Part shown: positions 1 to 13,420 of the stretch, piece after piece
Layout: each line of letters opens with the position of its first letter
How positions within the stretch are numbered: position 1 is the stretch's first letter
Assembly: GCA_020064725.1 (NCBI GenBank)
Contig: JAGTWJ010000017.1
Location: 124,001 to 188,000 of the forward strand
Reading direction: 5' to 3'
DNA length: 64,000 nt
Origin: Drechslerella dactyloides
Taxonomy: Eukaryota > Ascomycota > Orbiliomycetes > Orbiliales > Orbiliaceae
The notes under the pieces: model-generated
Databases searched by the model: none
The model's input: only the letters and a program-made list of their open reading frames with translations
Told to the model about the DNA's origin: nothing
Position numbers and translations under genes: made by a program

Positions 1-3000
1 ACACTCTGCCGCTTGAAATTGAATATGCGACACTTTAAGCCGCTTGCAATCATGGCGAATGCAAATAATATGTAAAGACGAAGTATTTTTAGAAAAAGAA
101 GGCGATTCGATTCATACGCGTCGAGAGACGTTTCAACGCAAGGGCATCGTCATGAATTCCACCAGCCCTGACTCGCGATCCATCGATCCGTGCTTGTCGA
201 TATTGGATCTCCCCAACCAACCGTGACGCTTCACCTCAAATCAACCTGCAGGCCGCCCAGGAACGCAAAGTACACGCCCGCCCTAGTCCGCCCTGCCGTC
301 GCCCATATATCATTGCTTGAACAGAAATAGAAGACAGATCCCGGACCTGCGAAACCATCGAAGGCAAGGGAACCTGATGTCATTTAGCAAATTGCGAACG
401 GCTTTCGGCGCTATTTCAGAGAAAGCAATTAAGGATAAGGCAAGGAGCCATGCAACGTCTCGCATGCGCATCACCATTCACTTCTCTGAAGGCGGAAGGC
501 CAATCAACAAAGTGTCAAGGGCCCTGATTGAGAACATCGTCTGCAGCAAGAAGCAAGGCAACTGTGGCGGTGCGAGCGATAGGCCGCCATCGACATCGAT
601 GTTCACTTTGTGGCAACCAGCGGAGCACTCGAGACATCCCCTCTGTCGAAACCAGCCATTCACAAGCTCCAACGCGCCAGCGATGATAGCGGCCGCGCAA
701 TGTTGCTATCCAACCAACTGAGGGGATATCTATTGTGAAACCGACCCCAAGCCGCGATCATCGGCGCTTTTCATTTCTGGAAAACGCCGAGCTTGATACT
801 GATATAGTTTGCTTGACATCGCGTGCGAGAACGCTGCTTGGCTTTGTGCGGAGCCAGACCAACCTTTGCAGCCCTCGCATGTGACCGACGGTGTTATTTC
901 CTCTGATGGTTATGTGGTGGAGTAACCAACTGCGAAAATTTTAAAATATTCGGCCGGCACGCCGGCAGATGTTTTATCCAGTATGTATACGATGTGGCCA
1001 TATCTGCGACGTAACAGAATTGAGAACGATGAGTAACGGAAAAAAGCGTCTCGGCCTGCCGCGAACCTCAAGACGAAGCTCATTGTCCAAAGCCTGCTAG
1101 CGCTGGGGGATCGGTAAGAATTGCCTGGGTCCTGGTCCCTGTATACCTCACTCCGGAAAGAAGGAAATATGTGTCCATTTTTGGTGCCCTTTTTCGCAAC
1201 CGCAATGTCACCGTGGCGGCGAAATTTTAAAAAGGGCGCTGGGCAATCTCTTGGAATTTTTCTTTTGACAGGTGAGGCTCCCCAGCTCCCGCCCTGCGAT
1301 GCCAAACAATCTTCAAACGGGAAAAATGCCCGACTGGACAGCCAAGCTGTGTCACCGACGGACTGCTATCGAACTGCCCTTTTCTTGGACCGTCATGCCA
1401 GTCCGTCCGCCAGTGAACATAGGATCCAATCGTTTAACATGCATCTGCTTCCTACATACATCTCTGATCATCTCAAGAGCCATGGGTCTATGAGAAGAAC
1501 AAAGAGTCGAGATGAGGATCAAGAAGGAGAATAAAAAATAGGCAAGAAGAGCCATCCACATGTCCGAAGTGGAAGGAACAGGGGGCTGGCAGCCGAGGAA
1601 TGTGGCGAGAAAAAGGCGAGCAAAAGCGTTTGACTGATGCATGAGATCGTTGACACAGAAACAAGCCCGCCTGCTCGCTTATATTGAGCGCGTCCCGAGA
1701 TGGCAGCTCGCCGCCAGCTTCTGTCCGTTCAGTAAGCTCTGGAAGGTCTGGGGACGAGGCAACAATGGCATTGAGACCCAGGATCGGGGATAAGGCACAT
1801 CCACTACTGCTTACGCGTGAGTCAGCCTCACAAAGGTTTCAAAAAACCTCACGTTAGCTACCACCAACCATTGTCGGCCGCCGCAAAATTGACTTGCGAG
1901 ATCGATACTTAATTACTTATCTGTGTATCATCTACAAGGACATTATAATCATTCTAGCAGGTGCCACTAGCTTGTCGGAGAGCGCTGCACAGGGCTGGTT
2001 ACGAGACATATATGCTACGACCGAACACGGTACTGCAACAAGTCAGCATTAACCTTGCAAGTTTTACCACCTATACTACGATTCTTTACGAGCCGCTGGC
2101 AACAAAAACCAAACACTATATGTGTGCACTAAGGTTATATTGATCTTACTCGCAGTTTATTACATCGCGCGTTGTTCAAAAGCGCACTAGGATCGGTCAA
2201 ACGCCTTCCCAGAGTCCAATGGATGTGTGCGTGCATACGTGAGAATTAGCTCTTGAGATACCCCGCTTGCTTCAGAATCGAAATGTCAGCCCGCATGCAT
2301 ATATACGCTTGTGCTCATCACATTCGAAGTCGATCGGACCACCCGCATCCCGCCATAGGGTCACTCTAGCACATCACTCCGTACGTGCATACTGTAATCA
2401 CGCAGCGCAGTGTAACTTGATAGAGAACAGTTAACGGGGTGCAACGCATGCGCATGACGGCTGACAGCTTGCATTCAGAGTTAAGTTACACAATCAACGT
2501 GCAACCAGAATGTAATTATTGCAAGGGTCTGGCAACTCGGATGTCTTTTGATCTGTGCTACCACACCGTCCATAACATCCGCTAAGCCAGGAGGATGGCA
2601 ACATCATGAAATGCTCGAGCATGAGCAGCTAGCAACCCGAATGCTGAAATATGGACTAATCATAAGGTCAGTACAATGAACACACAGCAGCAATATATCA
2701 AACTCGAAGTCGAAGTTAGGTTCGAAATGCGAACGGACCAGGTCTTCCGTAGAGCACGTGTATCACTTGCTCTACATGACGTAATACCCCATACTTTATG
2801 TTTAGAAGGTTTATATATTTGACGATCAGTAAGCCCTGTTTATTATAATAATAATCTCCGCAGTGATGAGAATGTCTGGATTAGCTATTCGTGAGCGGCA
2901 AATTAAAATTTTCGACTAAAAGAAAATCGCTCGTAAGCAAGCGGATGCCTGCTCAAGTCACACAAAGGAAGCAGTGTGCGGCCGCCATGCGTTATGCAGC

Positions 3001-6000
3001 ACAACATAATATTGTTCTGTATTTGTCTCCACCTGGAAGGACTGAACTCTGCAAAGCCGGGCCGTGGCTTTCCCAGATCTCGACAATTGCAGACTTCATG
3101 CGAGACCGCGAGCACGAAAATGCGCAGCACGCAGAATAACTAATCTCAAAAGACTTGTAAGGTAAAAGTGAGCCGGGTATGTTAGAGTCGCGCGTACATT
3201 GTGCGACATGCTTCAGGGGTGACGTTACGGAGGTGAACGTCTAGACATCTGCCCACATCAGGCAGCATTCGCCCCCAATCTACCCCGCTTGAACCTCGTG
3301 ATACAAATTTAACTTCGAAGAATAAAGTCGAGGAGCACTTGTACTGTACGATTTCATTATGGATATTAGATTAGAATCTGCCAAACCAACTCGTGAGTGG
3401 AAAACTGTTTGAATTCCGAAGCTCTTGGCTCGTAAAAAGAAGAATGTTATCGTATCATGAAATAATATATTCGAACTGCACCCTCTCAACAGCAGTCACA
3501 AGGGGAAACCCAATCGCAGCCGCCGTCTTGAAACATCTGGTCGTAATCGGGGACCCACAAACCCTTAATAAAAACAAAAAGAGGTCGGCTATATATCTGC
3601 AATGAAGTTTCTGGAGTAAGCTGCCCTAAGACATCTGAGCAACAAAGTGAACCCCAACGGACAAGAACGAAGAAAACGAGCCTTAGGTGACATACATTCC
3701 ATCTTACCGATGCTCTAGGAGGCTCTTTACAGCTTTGTAATTCATCAACAACCTTCTGACTGGCTGGAGACAAGGGTGACCCTTGGGATTGTGCAACGCC
3801 CGGATTGTTCTATTGTTGATATGTGTTCTATTCTGACATAAAAGCCCATGGATGTGCGAAGACAGATGGGGACGCACAAAGTGGGGTTGACACCGAATCA
3901 GGAGCTGGGCTGTGGTGTGTTCGGCATTAACTTCGCAAATATTCCTTTATGCATTTTGACAGCAGTTCGGAGTCTGCGATTAGCAGTCGGCCGAGTGCCG
4001 GCGCAAGTGGGGTTCTGGAATCACCCGAAACAGAGCCGCGCCCCAATGGGAAAATCCCGGGAAACAAAGCCATTCATCGATTTAAGTAGCCTATCGTTAT
4101 AGCTATTGATCCAAGCTGGAAATGGTCGACAACTCAGAGTCACTGGCCAAAGTTCCAAATACTTACCTAGGTATCAAGTGTAGCATCGGTGACGCTGACG
4201 CAGCGAGCTTGGAAGTAGAACGGCGCCGCGCAATGACGTACATGTAAAATCATTTCAATGGTCGTGGCTGGGCTAGGGGTAGAGGCTTGGCGCCTGTCTC
4301 TCTACTACTGAGTTATACACAGGTACGTTACACTATAATTGAGGCAGAATTTGCAAGCGCCTGTTCGCTCTCGTGGAATCAAGTTTGGGATTTCTTCATT
4401 CCTAACTTTGTTAAAGGGAACGGGCCTACATGTGGATGCGCCATGTATGCACGGTACCTCTAGCTTCTGCAGACGGCAAACTCCAGAACCGACATTCCGT
4501 GCGCTGCAGGTCTTCCACCCGCTTGTTGGCAATTATGCAAAGAACAGCTCGTGAAGCAAGCCTAAAACCCTCACTGGACCAGTTGGCTTCCGTTTTGCAC
4601 GGGGTTGGCACACTAGACCCGGATTTGCCGCCTTACGTTTACCAACTAGTGGCGTACCCCACACATCTCGATAAGGTATGATAACCGGACAAGAACGTTT
4701 GAGCTGACGTCGACAGCTCGCCGCAGCAATGGACACTTCGAGATCGATCACGAAAGGATATAGTTTGTTTGAATCAAAGCCGTGGCCCGATATACTCAAC
4801 TGGATCCGCGCCAGTTGATGAGTTCCGTCCGCCTTGGCCTCTGTGCTGGTCTCAATGTCTTCATTGCGACTGACGCGTGCGCGTAGGTATAATGGTGCGG
4901 CACCAAATGTCTCCTTAAGCACGCGGACTGAAGGAATCGGACGGAGTGGTGGGGTCACTCTACTAGCTACTTGGCGCCCAGGTGCGCGTAAACTACTCAG
5001 CCTCAGACACTATGGTATCATTTCTACCCTGCGAGATATTCTCTCCAAGTTGGGGTGTTTTGCTACGAGATCAACGTTAGGACAACATCTCTTTCAGGCA
5101 GCCTCCGGTTTACATATACGTACCCAGATCTGTGGATTGGAAAGTTAATCTGGCGCAGTATTCTGAATACTCACGACCAAGCGCAAGCTTGTCTAAGGCC
5201 GGAAACTCGATCTCACTTGTACACTCCGACACATCAATAAAACTTACCCAAGCGTTGGTAGACCCGGAACGAAAAATATGATGCCGGAATAGCTCCAAAA
5301 ATATTCCGAGGTCAATTTGAGTTTGAGTTGAGGAACATCAGCCGTGCCATAAAATCTGGTCACGAGATCCAAGACATTCGCCTATTGCGGAGTTACGATT
5401 TACCGATCTTACTCGCATGGCTGACGATGTATAATTCCTGGAAGCTTTTGTTGACAAAGTTTACAAAAATATATGAATGTATGCTGTGCATATTTGTCGG
5501 AGCTTTGATAATTCTCATCAACCTTCTAATTGGAGATATTCCGGAATTATAACGTCTAGTCAATACGTGTGAGTGTTTGGATATACGGAGTAAATATCTG
5601 CCTAACTACATTTCCTTCGCACAGCTGGCTTACATCCTGTAATTGATTTACACGAATCCGTCATGCGAAATTGACAATAATAAGTCAGATTCTGTCAAAT
5701 ATTCCTTCATCGTAGCAGTCTAGACTTTCCAGGGCTTGCATTGATGAATAAGGCAACACAAAATCCTGCAGCCTAGATTTCGACATTCTGATTTTGGTTG
5801 CCTGCGGGACTTACAATTCCCTTGCTTGAGAAAAGGCAAGGATCCTATGGAGGCTTAAATAGACTTGCGTATATGCGGAGCGCTTCGATTTGCAATGCCA
5901 ATTTGCAATAGACACATGCGGGTCAATAAAATAGCAGATCTTCATGCTTGCATGCAGGGGTTGAGCCGAATCTGTAGCGGTTGCTAGCGCTAGTAGATAG

Positions 6001-9000
6001 CTGAGATTATAGTAATTTTCGAAATGTTAAACAACTTGGTCCGATTTAATGGTGTTAACTTCGCGCGAATGTTCACGTATAGCCATTTCCATGGAGCCGG
6101 AGGGTCACGTCCCCAATATTAATATACCACAATCTTGGCCGCTACTATAATGAGTCTGTTTCTTTACTCCCCCCGGGCTGACGTATAATGCATCTAAAGA
6201 TGGTCTACTAAGCGAATCGATCAAGCTCAATAAGTATGACATCAATCTGAGGATTAGACCCTGAAATTGGTGAAGCTTTAGAGCTGTAATTCTTTTCTAT
6301 ATAATCTAGTAGCTCTGCGCGTAGATAGACCGTCAATCCAGAACATACGCATAGTACACTTGCGCTGACCATCGTTAGGAACGCAATTTACTTTTCGTCG
6401 AACAAGTTAAGTTTTTTTCTGGGCTGCTTGTAGCAATTCAAACCGCTTAGCCCATACGTATGAAAGAGATATATATACTCGAAGATACATAACCAACTCA
6501 GCGTCATGATTCCGAGGCATATAGAGATAAGTGGGTACGGTCAAACACCCTCAAAGTGCATCAGCACAAGGAAGTCGTGTCGGATATCTATGCGTATACT
6601 CATATACCCGTCGGTGTACATTAACAGATTCAGATTCATGGAAAGATTTTACGGAGGGCCTCGAGTCTATTTTTATAATTGACTCTGTGGATCTTTGGGC
6701 CCTTTGCATCGGCGGATGAGTTTCAACAGCCGGATTGAGTTGAACTCCTCTTCCTAATAAAAGTTCTTCACTTTCGTAGGAATATTTAATTCGTATAGAC
6801 TTGGTGCATATATTGATCATCTGCGATACTTTTAACTATCAGGGTTTGTAGTTTCGATGACATCACAATAATCCATGTCCTGATTATACGTATCGACATC
6901 AGCCGCATTCTGTAGTATCTCCTTTGAATCTAATCTACCCAAACGAGTACCCATGAACCTAGCGCTATGTGTTTCTAGATAGATCCGGATAATTCGAATG
7001 AATTTCCAAAATCTCTGCGCAACTTCCAAGAATAGGAAACTCGATTTGTATCTGGTAGCCTGCAAGAATAGGAGCAGGATCACCAGTTTGGGGGAGGAGT
7101 TCCCCATCAAATTTTGGCATTTAGATAGTACTGCTTTCCAAATTTTTGGCTCGTGTCAGACGCCCGGTTGCGACACTGACATTAGCTGTGACCAATACGG
7201 GGTACCTATATAATATTATCGAAATGCTCACATGATGCAATGGATTGCGGAAGCCTAACTGAATGAAGCTAAGCACGTGTGTGTCGTCCTCTGGAGCACC
7301 AAATATTTACGTACATGTATAGGGTCTTGGAGGAAAGGATTTTCCCTGCATGAAGGTATCATCAACGAGTCACGACATTGCCATCTTAGCCTGAGTGTGC
7401 CTTACTTCCTGCGTCCAGATGTAGCTCGGATCCGACCAACAATTTTTTTGCATCAGATTCCAATCGGGGCTGGTAGCCAACCACCGGATCTAGAAAGACA
7501 TCGGCAGTCGCTGGAACACAATATTCATTATGTACATTGCACATATGCACTCATTTACACCTAAATCAATGGAACCTCGCCTAGCATCGAGGCTAATATC
7601 TCACATCGATACTCAGACAGTTTTTTGCATTTATATCTTTCAGCTGGTATAGTATAGCTGTAATGACAAATAACTCTAGATCTGAGGCATCAAGCTCTGG
7701 GTACGAGAGGCTTATTGGACTTATATGTCGCGCGCGTGCTGCGGATATAGTCTAAGCGGTTGATACGTAAAGTATATATACTATCTTCAAAGCCAATCGG
7801 CTGATGAAAACACTAAGATCCAAACATTGGTGCTCTCTTATACATTCAGGAAAAAGGGACAACCCTATCCTGGACTGGTAGCAGTAGCACTACCAACCGA
7901 AGCGATGTGGGGCTGATGAAGTCTGGTTACCTGCAGATCTGCACGGGTAGATAAGTAGTTGCATCTATAAGCCTGTACGCACATGTATCGCGGCAACATG
8001 AGTATCCATGCATGAAGATTGGATAACCTGGTAATTGCTGGATTGATCTTGTTGCATTTCGCGGCAACCAGTAGCATACCATCCGCAGGTATCGATTCGC
8101 ATCTGTTCACCAAGGGTATGCGCCTACAAACTTCAGAGGTGCGGGGAGCCCTAGCTCTCGGGGGTCGGAAAGCCTCATAAGGCTGAGATATGCAAACCGT
8201 GAATCTCAGGCCCCTTGATACATGTTGGGCCCTTTTTTTGCGTAAGCTATTCATATAACGTATTTTCAGATATTGATATTCCTGGGGCTGGGTATGATGG
8301 GACGAATCATAACGGGTAGACAGCCTATTGGTCGTTACACAGTGCACTGGCCTAACTGCATGGCTATGTAAGTTTCTCAATGGAGAACGCCATCAGGGCT
8401 TAGTAAATTTCAGGGCTTAGTAAATTTCAGGGCTTAGTAAATTTCAGGGCTTAGTAAAATTTGAGTTTTTTATGGTTCTAAGGTTCGGTATCTTGTGAGA
8501 GTCGACTAATCCTTCATGTCGGAAAGTGAGATGTAAGCCAGAGCTACAGGGCTGATAAATCAGATAGGGTTTGGCTGGTCAGGGTCAGTCGATTAAGATG
8601 TGAAAGCTGAGTGCTCGAGATTTCGAAATATGCATGGGCTATAGCAATTTGGGCTGCAGCCATTAGCTTTGTGTTTACAAAGCACTCTACCTTGAGAACA
8701 CACCTCGCCATGCATATTACTATTATTATATCGAAATGGGGACATTTCAAGGCAGACACCGTCCAAGCGCCTAGTCTTGAAGCTGTTAAGCAACGGAAAG
8801 CTCGTGAATTTGAGCATAGCATGCATCAGGGGTCCCCAACCGGCGTCAGAGCGAGCCCTCGGTTGGACTCCACCCGTCGCTGTCTTAGGTGTAGGGCTGA
8901 GATGCAGGTAGTCAGTGGGGTAGCAGCGGGAGATAGCCTCCAATAGAAGGCTTTGGACCAGCAGATACAGGCTTAGTATCGAAAGTTAGTGATCAATTTG

Positions 9001-11471
9001 TGCATTCGAAGCCATTCCTATCTTACTAACATCGTGCATTTGTTCAGTCATCACATGCATGGTCGCGGAGAGCTCAAGCTCGAGGGTTCGGTCGAATGTT
9101 CCAATGCTTATCTGCATGCGTTATACCGGGTGCCCAGCTCGAGCTCTACGCATGCTTCGGAATAAGCTTTCGATCACCGGCATCGTTCGGAGACTCCGAG
9201 GGCCCAATTACCCTGGAGATTCCAATTCTTTCTCCACCGCGACATCGGGCATGTCCAGAAAACGTCAGATCCCGTTCTTGCATGATCATACCTCGAAAAA
9301 TGTCTCAGTGCGCTGCTCGGATTGCCCTGTCGTCCCTGTAGGGCTGGCAGGCATCAGGGGTGAAAGTCCTCTGCGTTGGCTAACCGTATTCGACCGAGCG
9401 CCGCGACGAATGCGCGCTGCATGCACTCAGCCTCCACCATGCACCCAAAGCGACATCTGCCAGCCAATCGCGGCCGGCCGTTCGCAACAGCCTTTTTTGG
9501 CCGCATGCGCAGACGCCTTAATCCGGATGATATTACGTTGCCAGGGTCGTTTCGACATTCGCGAGCTTGCAAATTAAACGACTGAGTCAGTTGACCAAAG
9601 CCAGCACAGCGTGCACCGCACAACACCCAATCCGTGTCAGACTCCACAACCCTGGATTCATTATCGCATTTGATTCCGAAAGAATTATAGTTCGCGATAT
9701 CGTTTAACCTGAGTTGACAGTTTTCCAAGCCAGGCAAACAATTGGTGCAACTCTTGCATATTCATCTGACCCTGTGGCCGAAGATAGACACCCATCCCAC
9801 GCCTACGGTCCGTCCCCAGAGTGGTACATCTGCCAGAAGTACCTTTGTTTCCCGGAAGGTACCTTCACATCAAGTACCTCCTCCCGGGCGCCCAGATTGA
9901 GAATCAGGTCTCCAGGTCCCCGGGATAGATGGGCGTACTTTCGGTTTTCCCGGTTCAGAGGCTGACAATTCCCCTCAAGCTTTAGATAGTCCAGACACAC
10001 ATACCCAATACACATGTATGCGAAGCGTAGGCTGAAGTAGAGAAACTTCTTGATTATTAATTCCATATGCAATTCGTTGTCGGCCTCATCTACGAAGTTT
10101 GTCCACTATCCGCATCTGGGAATAGAGTACTAGGCTGGAGTAGCAGAATATCCGTGATGGTGCTCATAGAGTTTTTTAATTGATGTGGATGGAAAGGCTT
10201 CTTATCTAGTAGTAGTAGAAACCAAATCTAATTGGTTTGCCCGTGGCTCATAGGCCGCACTATCTACTTAAGTAAGTACATGTACATGTACGTATCTATC
10301 TAATATTCCTAACACTAATCCGCCCCAACTTTGTTCCGTTGGTTGCATCTCAAATGGCGGGCTTATGCTGCTTGTCGGGCCTCATTATTTTAATGAACAA
10401 ACGTATTAGCGCATTGAATTTTCATGCATGTTTGAGATAGGGGACAGATATCTAGATTCTGCGCTGATTTGGCATTGCGGCCGTGGTCGACGTAGCAGCC
10501 TTGTCTTGTAAACCAGACTGCCAGTCCTAAGGCTGGCGAAGTAGCACTCTGCAATTCGAATATTCGTGGACAATCCAACATTCTTCCGGCCGATATAGGT
10601 AACTAGTATTTGGATTGTAATTATGACTTAGCCTGTGGTACGATCTAACTTAAGGGCAATCGATTATGAATTGAAGCAAGTTAGACGATATCGGGTAATG
10701 CGTAGCCCAGATCTGATAAGGCGACATATCATATCTGGGGAACATAGGTAGCTGGCTACATAGATCAGGACCAAATTAAGTTGGCAAAGAGTTAATTGAA
10801 ATGTCCGCTTCGCATTTCTTTGTGGCTCATCCTCAGTAAAAAACGGTGTACGCGGGTCTCACAGCGGTATGCCCATTGTATTGTCGCAATTGACTTTCTG
10901 TGACTTTTGTTTTCCTGCTTTCATAACCTTTCCTAACATGCGCCTGTACTCCCTACGTATGCTCAACGAGGCCACCACTCATTTTGTATGTTGTTGACGT
11001 CTCGAAACTAGAAACTAGGTATTTGTCGGATGAACGCCTCGTGGACCTCCGACCCTCAATCGACAGAGCTACTTGTGCATATGCGCGTCTGGTCAGCCTC
11101 TTGTATGGAGCGTGCCCTCATAGCTAGCTACACTCATCGAGCTAGCAAAGTACACGTCAAATTCTGATAGCAGAGCCGCCGATTTGCCAAATATACAAAC
11201 GGAAATTCGGGGGTCTGGATCTAGGTAGTTGCGAAAGCTTTTGGTGTTGCCGTTGAAAATGCAACACTCCGTTCAAGCGGCCCCCAAGATGTCGTGATGC
11301 TTAACCTCGGCTTATTTCTGGGTCCTCAAGGCCAAGTTGCTCCGCCGCTGCCATCGACATGACCCTACCACGGATTGATCGCGAGGTCGCGATCGATCCT
11401 GTCGCAATGAACTGAAGCGCCAACCCACTCAGGTTCATTTTGACCGACGTACTCGGCGACAGGTTACACCA
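1..11471. other. Gene-poor stretch, no supported gene
   Basis: I find no convincing coding region here. The open frames (for example 4533-4958 minus, 7865-8380 minus and 9059-9577 plus) have no recognisable motif, no supporting splice structure and compositions expected of chance frames. Base composition changes from mixed to A+T-rich around 5400-8000. I saw no tRNA, rRNA, transposase or reverse transcriptase motifs. The only ordered element is the short tandem repeat at 8394-8462. A 16-bp GTACAT-type palindrome lies at 10276-10291. Confidence 0.6.
8394..8462. repeat. 17-bp tandem repeat, four copies
   Basis: A unit beginning CAGGGCTTAG and ending TAAATTT is repeated four times head to tail. 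The first three copies are identical and the fourth carries one extra A. It lies in non-coding sequence. The near identity of the copies suggests recent slippage or duplication. No function is implied. Confidence 0.95.
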
Positions 11472-12491
11472 ATGTCGCCAGCAACTGCGGTCGGCCTGCC
11501 CGCCGCCTTCCTCAGCAGAATTCGCGCGTATCCGTCTCTCCCTTCCCATACCTGGTACTACCTAACCCTCATCACGCTAAGCGTCTGCAATAAGCCCGAG
11601 TTCATTGCTCCCCTTCTTTCCCATGCGTTTACGCATAGCGCGATACCCGGCAGCGCCGATGCGGCGTATGTGAAGGAGGAGCGGGCCTGGCTTGCGCGAA
11701 ACCCCGGACAGCTGGGTAAAGTCGATGGCGAAGGACGTGAGAGTGCGTTGCGGATACTGCGGAGATGTAGAGAGGGCTTGGTGAAAAGCGGCGCCATCGG
11801 AGGCCTACCGAAGGTATTCTCATCCCATGTCCAATCTGATCTATGATCTGTTTCGTGGAGGCATGCGTGACAGTGGACTAACACACGCGTACTATGGCTG
11901 AGCGCTATCTAGGCTATAAATTCTCTATACCACCTTCGCAAATGCCACGATCCTCATCTTCTCGATCCGTTACCTACAAATTCCTCTATCTCGCCTTCTA
12001 CTCTTCATCCGCTATCGTCAGCCTATCCAACGCTGCGCCCAAATTCTATTCCCTCGACATATCTCGATACGCAGGAATTAGGCATTGGTTTCCCACAGTC
12101 GGCCCCCCCGTCTCCAACTCTCTCGAATGTCAACCCCACTCTCCCATTCCTTAACCGTGGCCGCGGATTCTTCAACACGTTATACGGACCTCAAAACGCT
12201 CCGAAAGTGCGCATAAACTTGCAAAAGTCCTCACCGGACCTGCAAATCCTTGCCACCTGGGTCTATGCCCTGATCTTGAGCGAGTCAACAGTGTTATCGC
12301 CCAAGGAGACTAGTTTTACGCTGATAGCTGCTTTAATACCACAAGATGTCAATGCGCAACTGAAGCCGCATCTTCAAGGTGCTGTAAATAATGGGGCTAC
12401 AACGGAGGAGGTGGAGGCTGTCAGGGGCATGCTGATAGAGTTGTGTACGGAATTAGGTGTAGGGTGGAAAGGAGAGGTTGCTAAACTATAG
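11472..12491 (+). CDS. Carboxymuconolactone decarboxylase/AhpD-like protein, two exons
   Basis: The model joins exon 1 (11472-11813) and exon 2 (11913-12491), giving about 305 aa. The 99-nt intron has a GTATTC donor, a GGACTAAC branch site and a TCTAG acceptor. The frame continues across it as GLPK-AINSLYHL, which matches the 'GGLPKAIN' turn typical of CMD/AhpD-fold proteins. The C-terminal half (FFNTLYGPQNAPKV, then DLQILATWVYALILSE) resembles the alpha-helical CMD domain of fungal homologues. I see no catalytic CxxC pair as in peroxidase-type AhpD, so the activity is unknown. Family members are small helical proteins, some thought to act in redox or peroxisomal metabolism. The start chosen is the first ATG of the frame. 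The gene converges on the large minus-strand gene 0.9 kb downstream. The family call is fairly secure; the substrate is not known. Confidence 0.75.
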
Positions 12492-13420
12492 GCATCTGCG
12501 GGCCTATTGGGTCGGGGCGATTTATATAGTTTTGCGCAGATTTTGTCGCAGGTTGAGCGTATCTATAGACTTTCGACGCAACCTTTGACCTTTGTACCTT
12601 GTTCATTCCGCAATACAGTATAACATGATTGTTCAATGAGAGTAGCTTCCGACAATTCAGTGATCATCAGTGCACACGCGGATGGATATGACAGGCATCT
12701 ATTGGTCATGATCTTGGAGAGTCTCGATGAGCTCGATCGCGAGCTAGTTGGGAGTTACTAGACCTCGAGACTACGTTGATAGATGTACTATAGATATTGA
12801 TACTTGATATCTTACTTTTAGTTGTATACACCGGAAAGACCTGCCAGAATGAAAACGACCCTCAAAGGCCGTTCCTCGGGCAGTTTGATGAATTGATTAG
12901 ACTAGATTGATGACAGAGTGCTCAATCCGAGGCGCCGGAATAGATGAGCTTGTGCTAAACCGAGACAAGAATGCAGAAAACGGAATTGAGGAACAAGAAG
13001 CGACATCAAAAGGAATGTCACTCTGGTCTCCCAGAGTTCGGAGGGTCAAGAGCCAGGATAGAAATAAAAGATATCGATGTAAAGCGCGGATTGGCGAAAA
13101 GGAAAGAAACTCAAATTAAAACTTTTGTTTCCCTAGCCCATGAGTGGTATATCAAAAGAAATTTACTAACTGGTCAAAGGACAGGACGGAATATGGAAGA
13201 AAAACAAGAGATGACGGAAACCGACCCAAGATTCTCGAAGAGGGGGAAGCACAAGTGTAAGGAAACTATTAAACCACAACAATTGGACGCCTTGATGAAG
13301 TAGTGCAAGAAAGTAATCACACACAAGTTAGGAGAGGACTGTAAGAAAGGAATGGATGGACTGAGTCGTCGAGAGAAAAAGAGTTTGAAAGTGTTCATGG
13401 CAGCGCTGTGCCTGCGTTTC
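12492..13420. other. Intergenic region between convergent genes
   Basis: This gap separates two convergent 3' ends and should contain both 3' UTRs and terminators. Open frames at 12907-13303 (plus) are K/E/R-rich but lack conserved motifs or splice support, so I do not call them. Confidence 0.5.

Noticed and set aside
7865..8380. 171-codon minus-strand frame
   Set aside because: No motif, arginine/cysteine-rich composition typical of chance frames, and no splice or promoter support.
9059..9577. 172-codon plus-strand frame overlapped by other frames on both strands
   Set aside because: G+C-rich island in which several frames are open at once, which lowers the value of any one; no family features.
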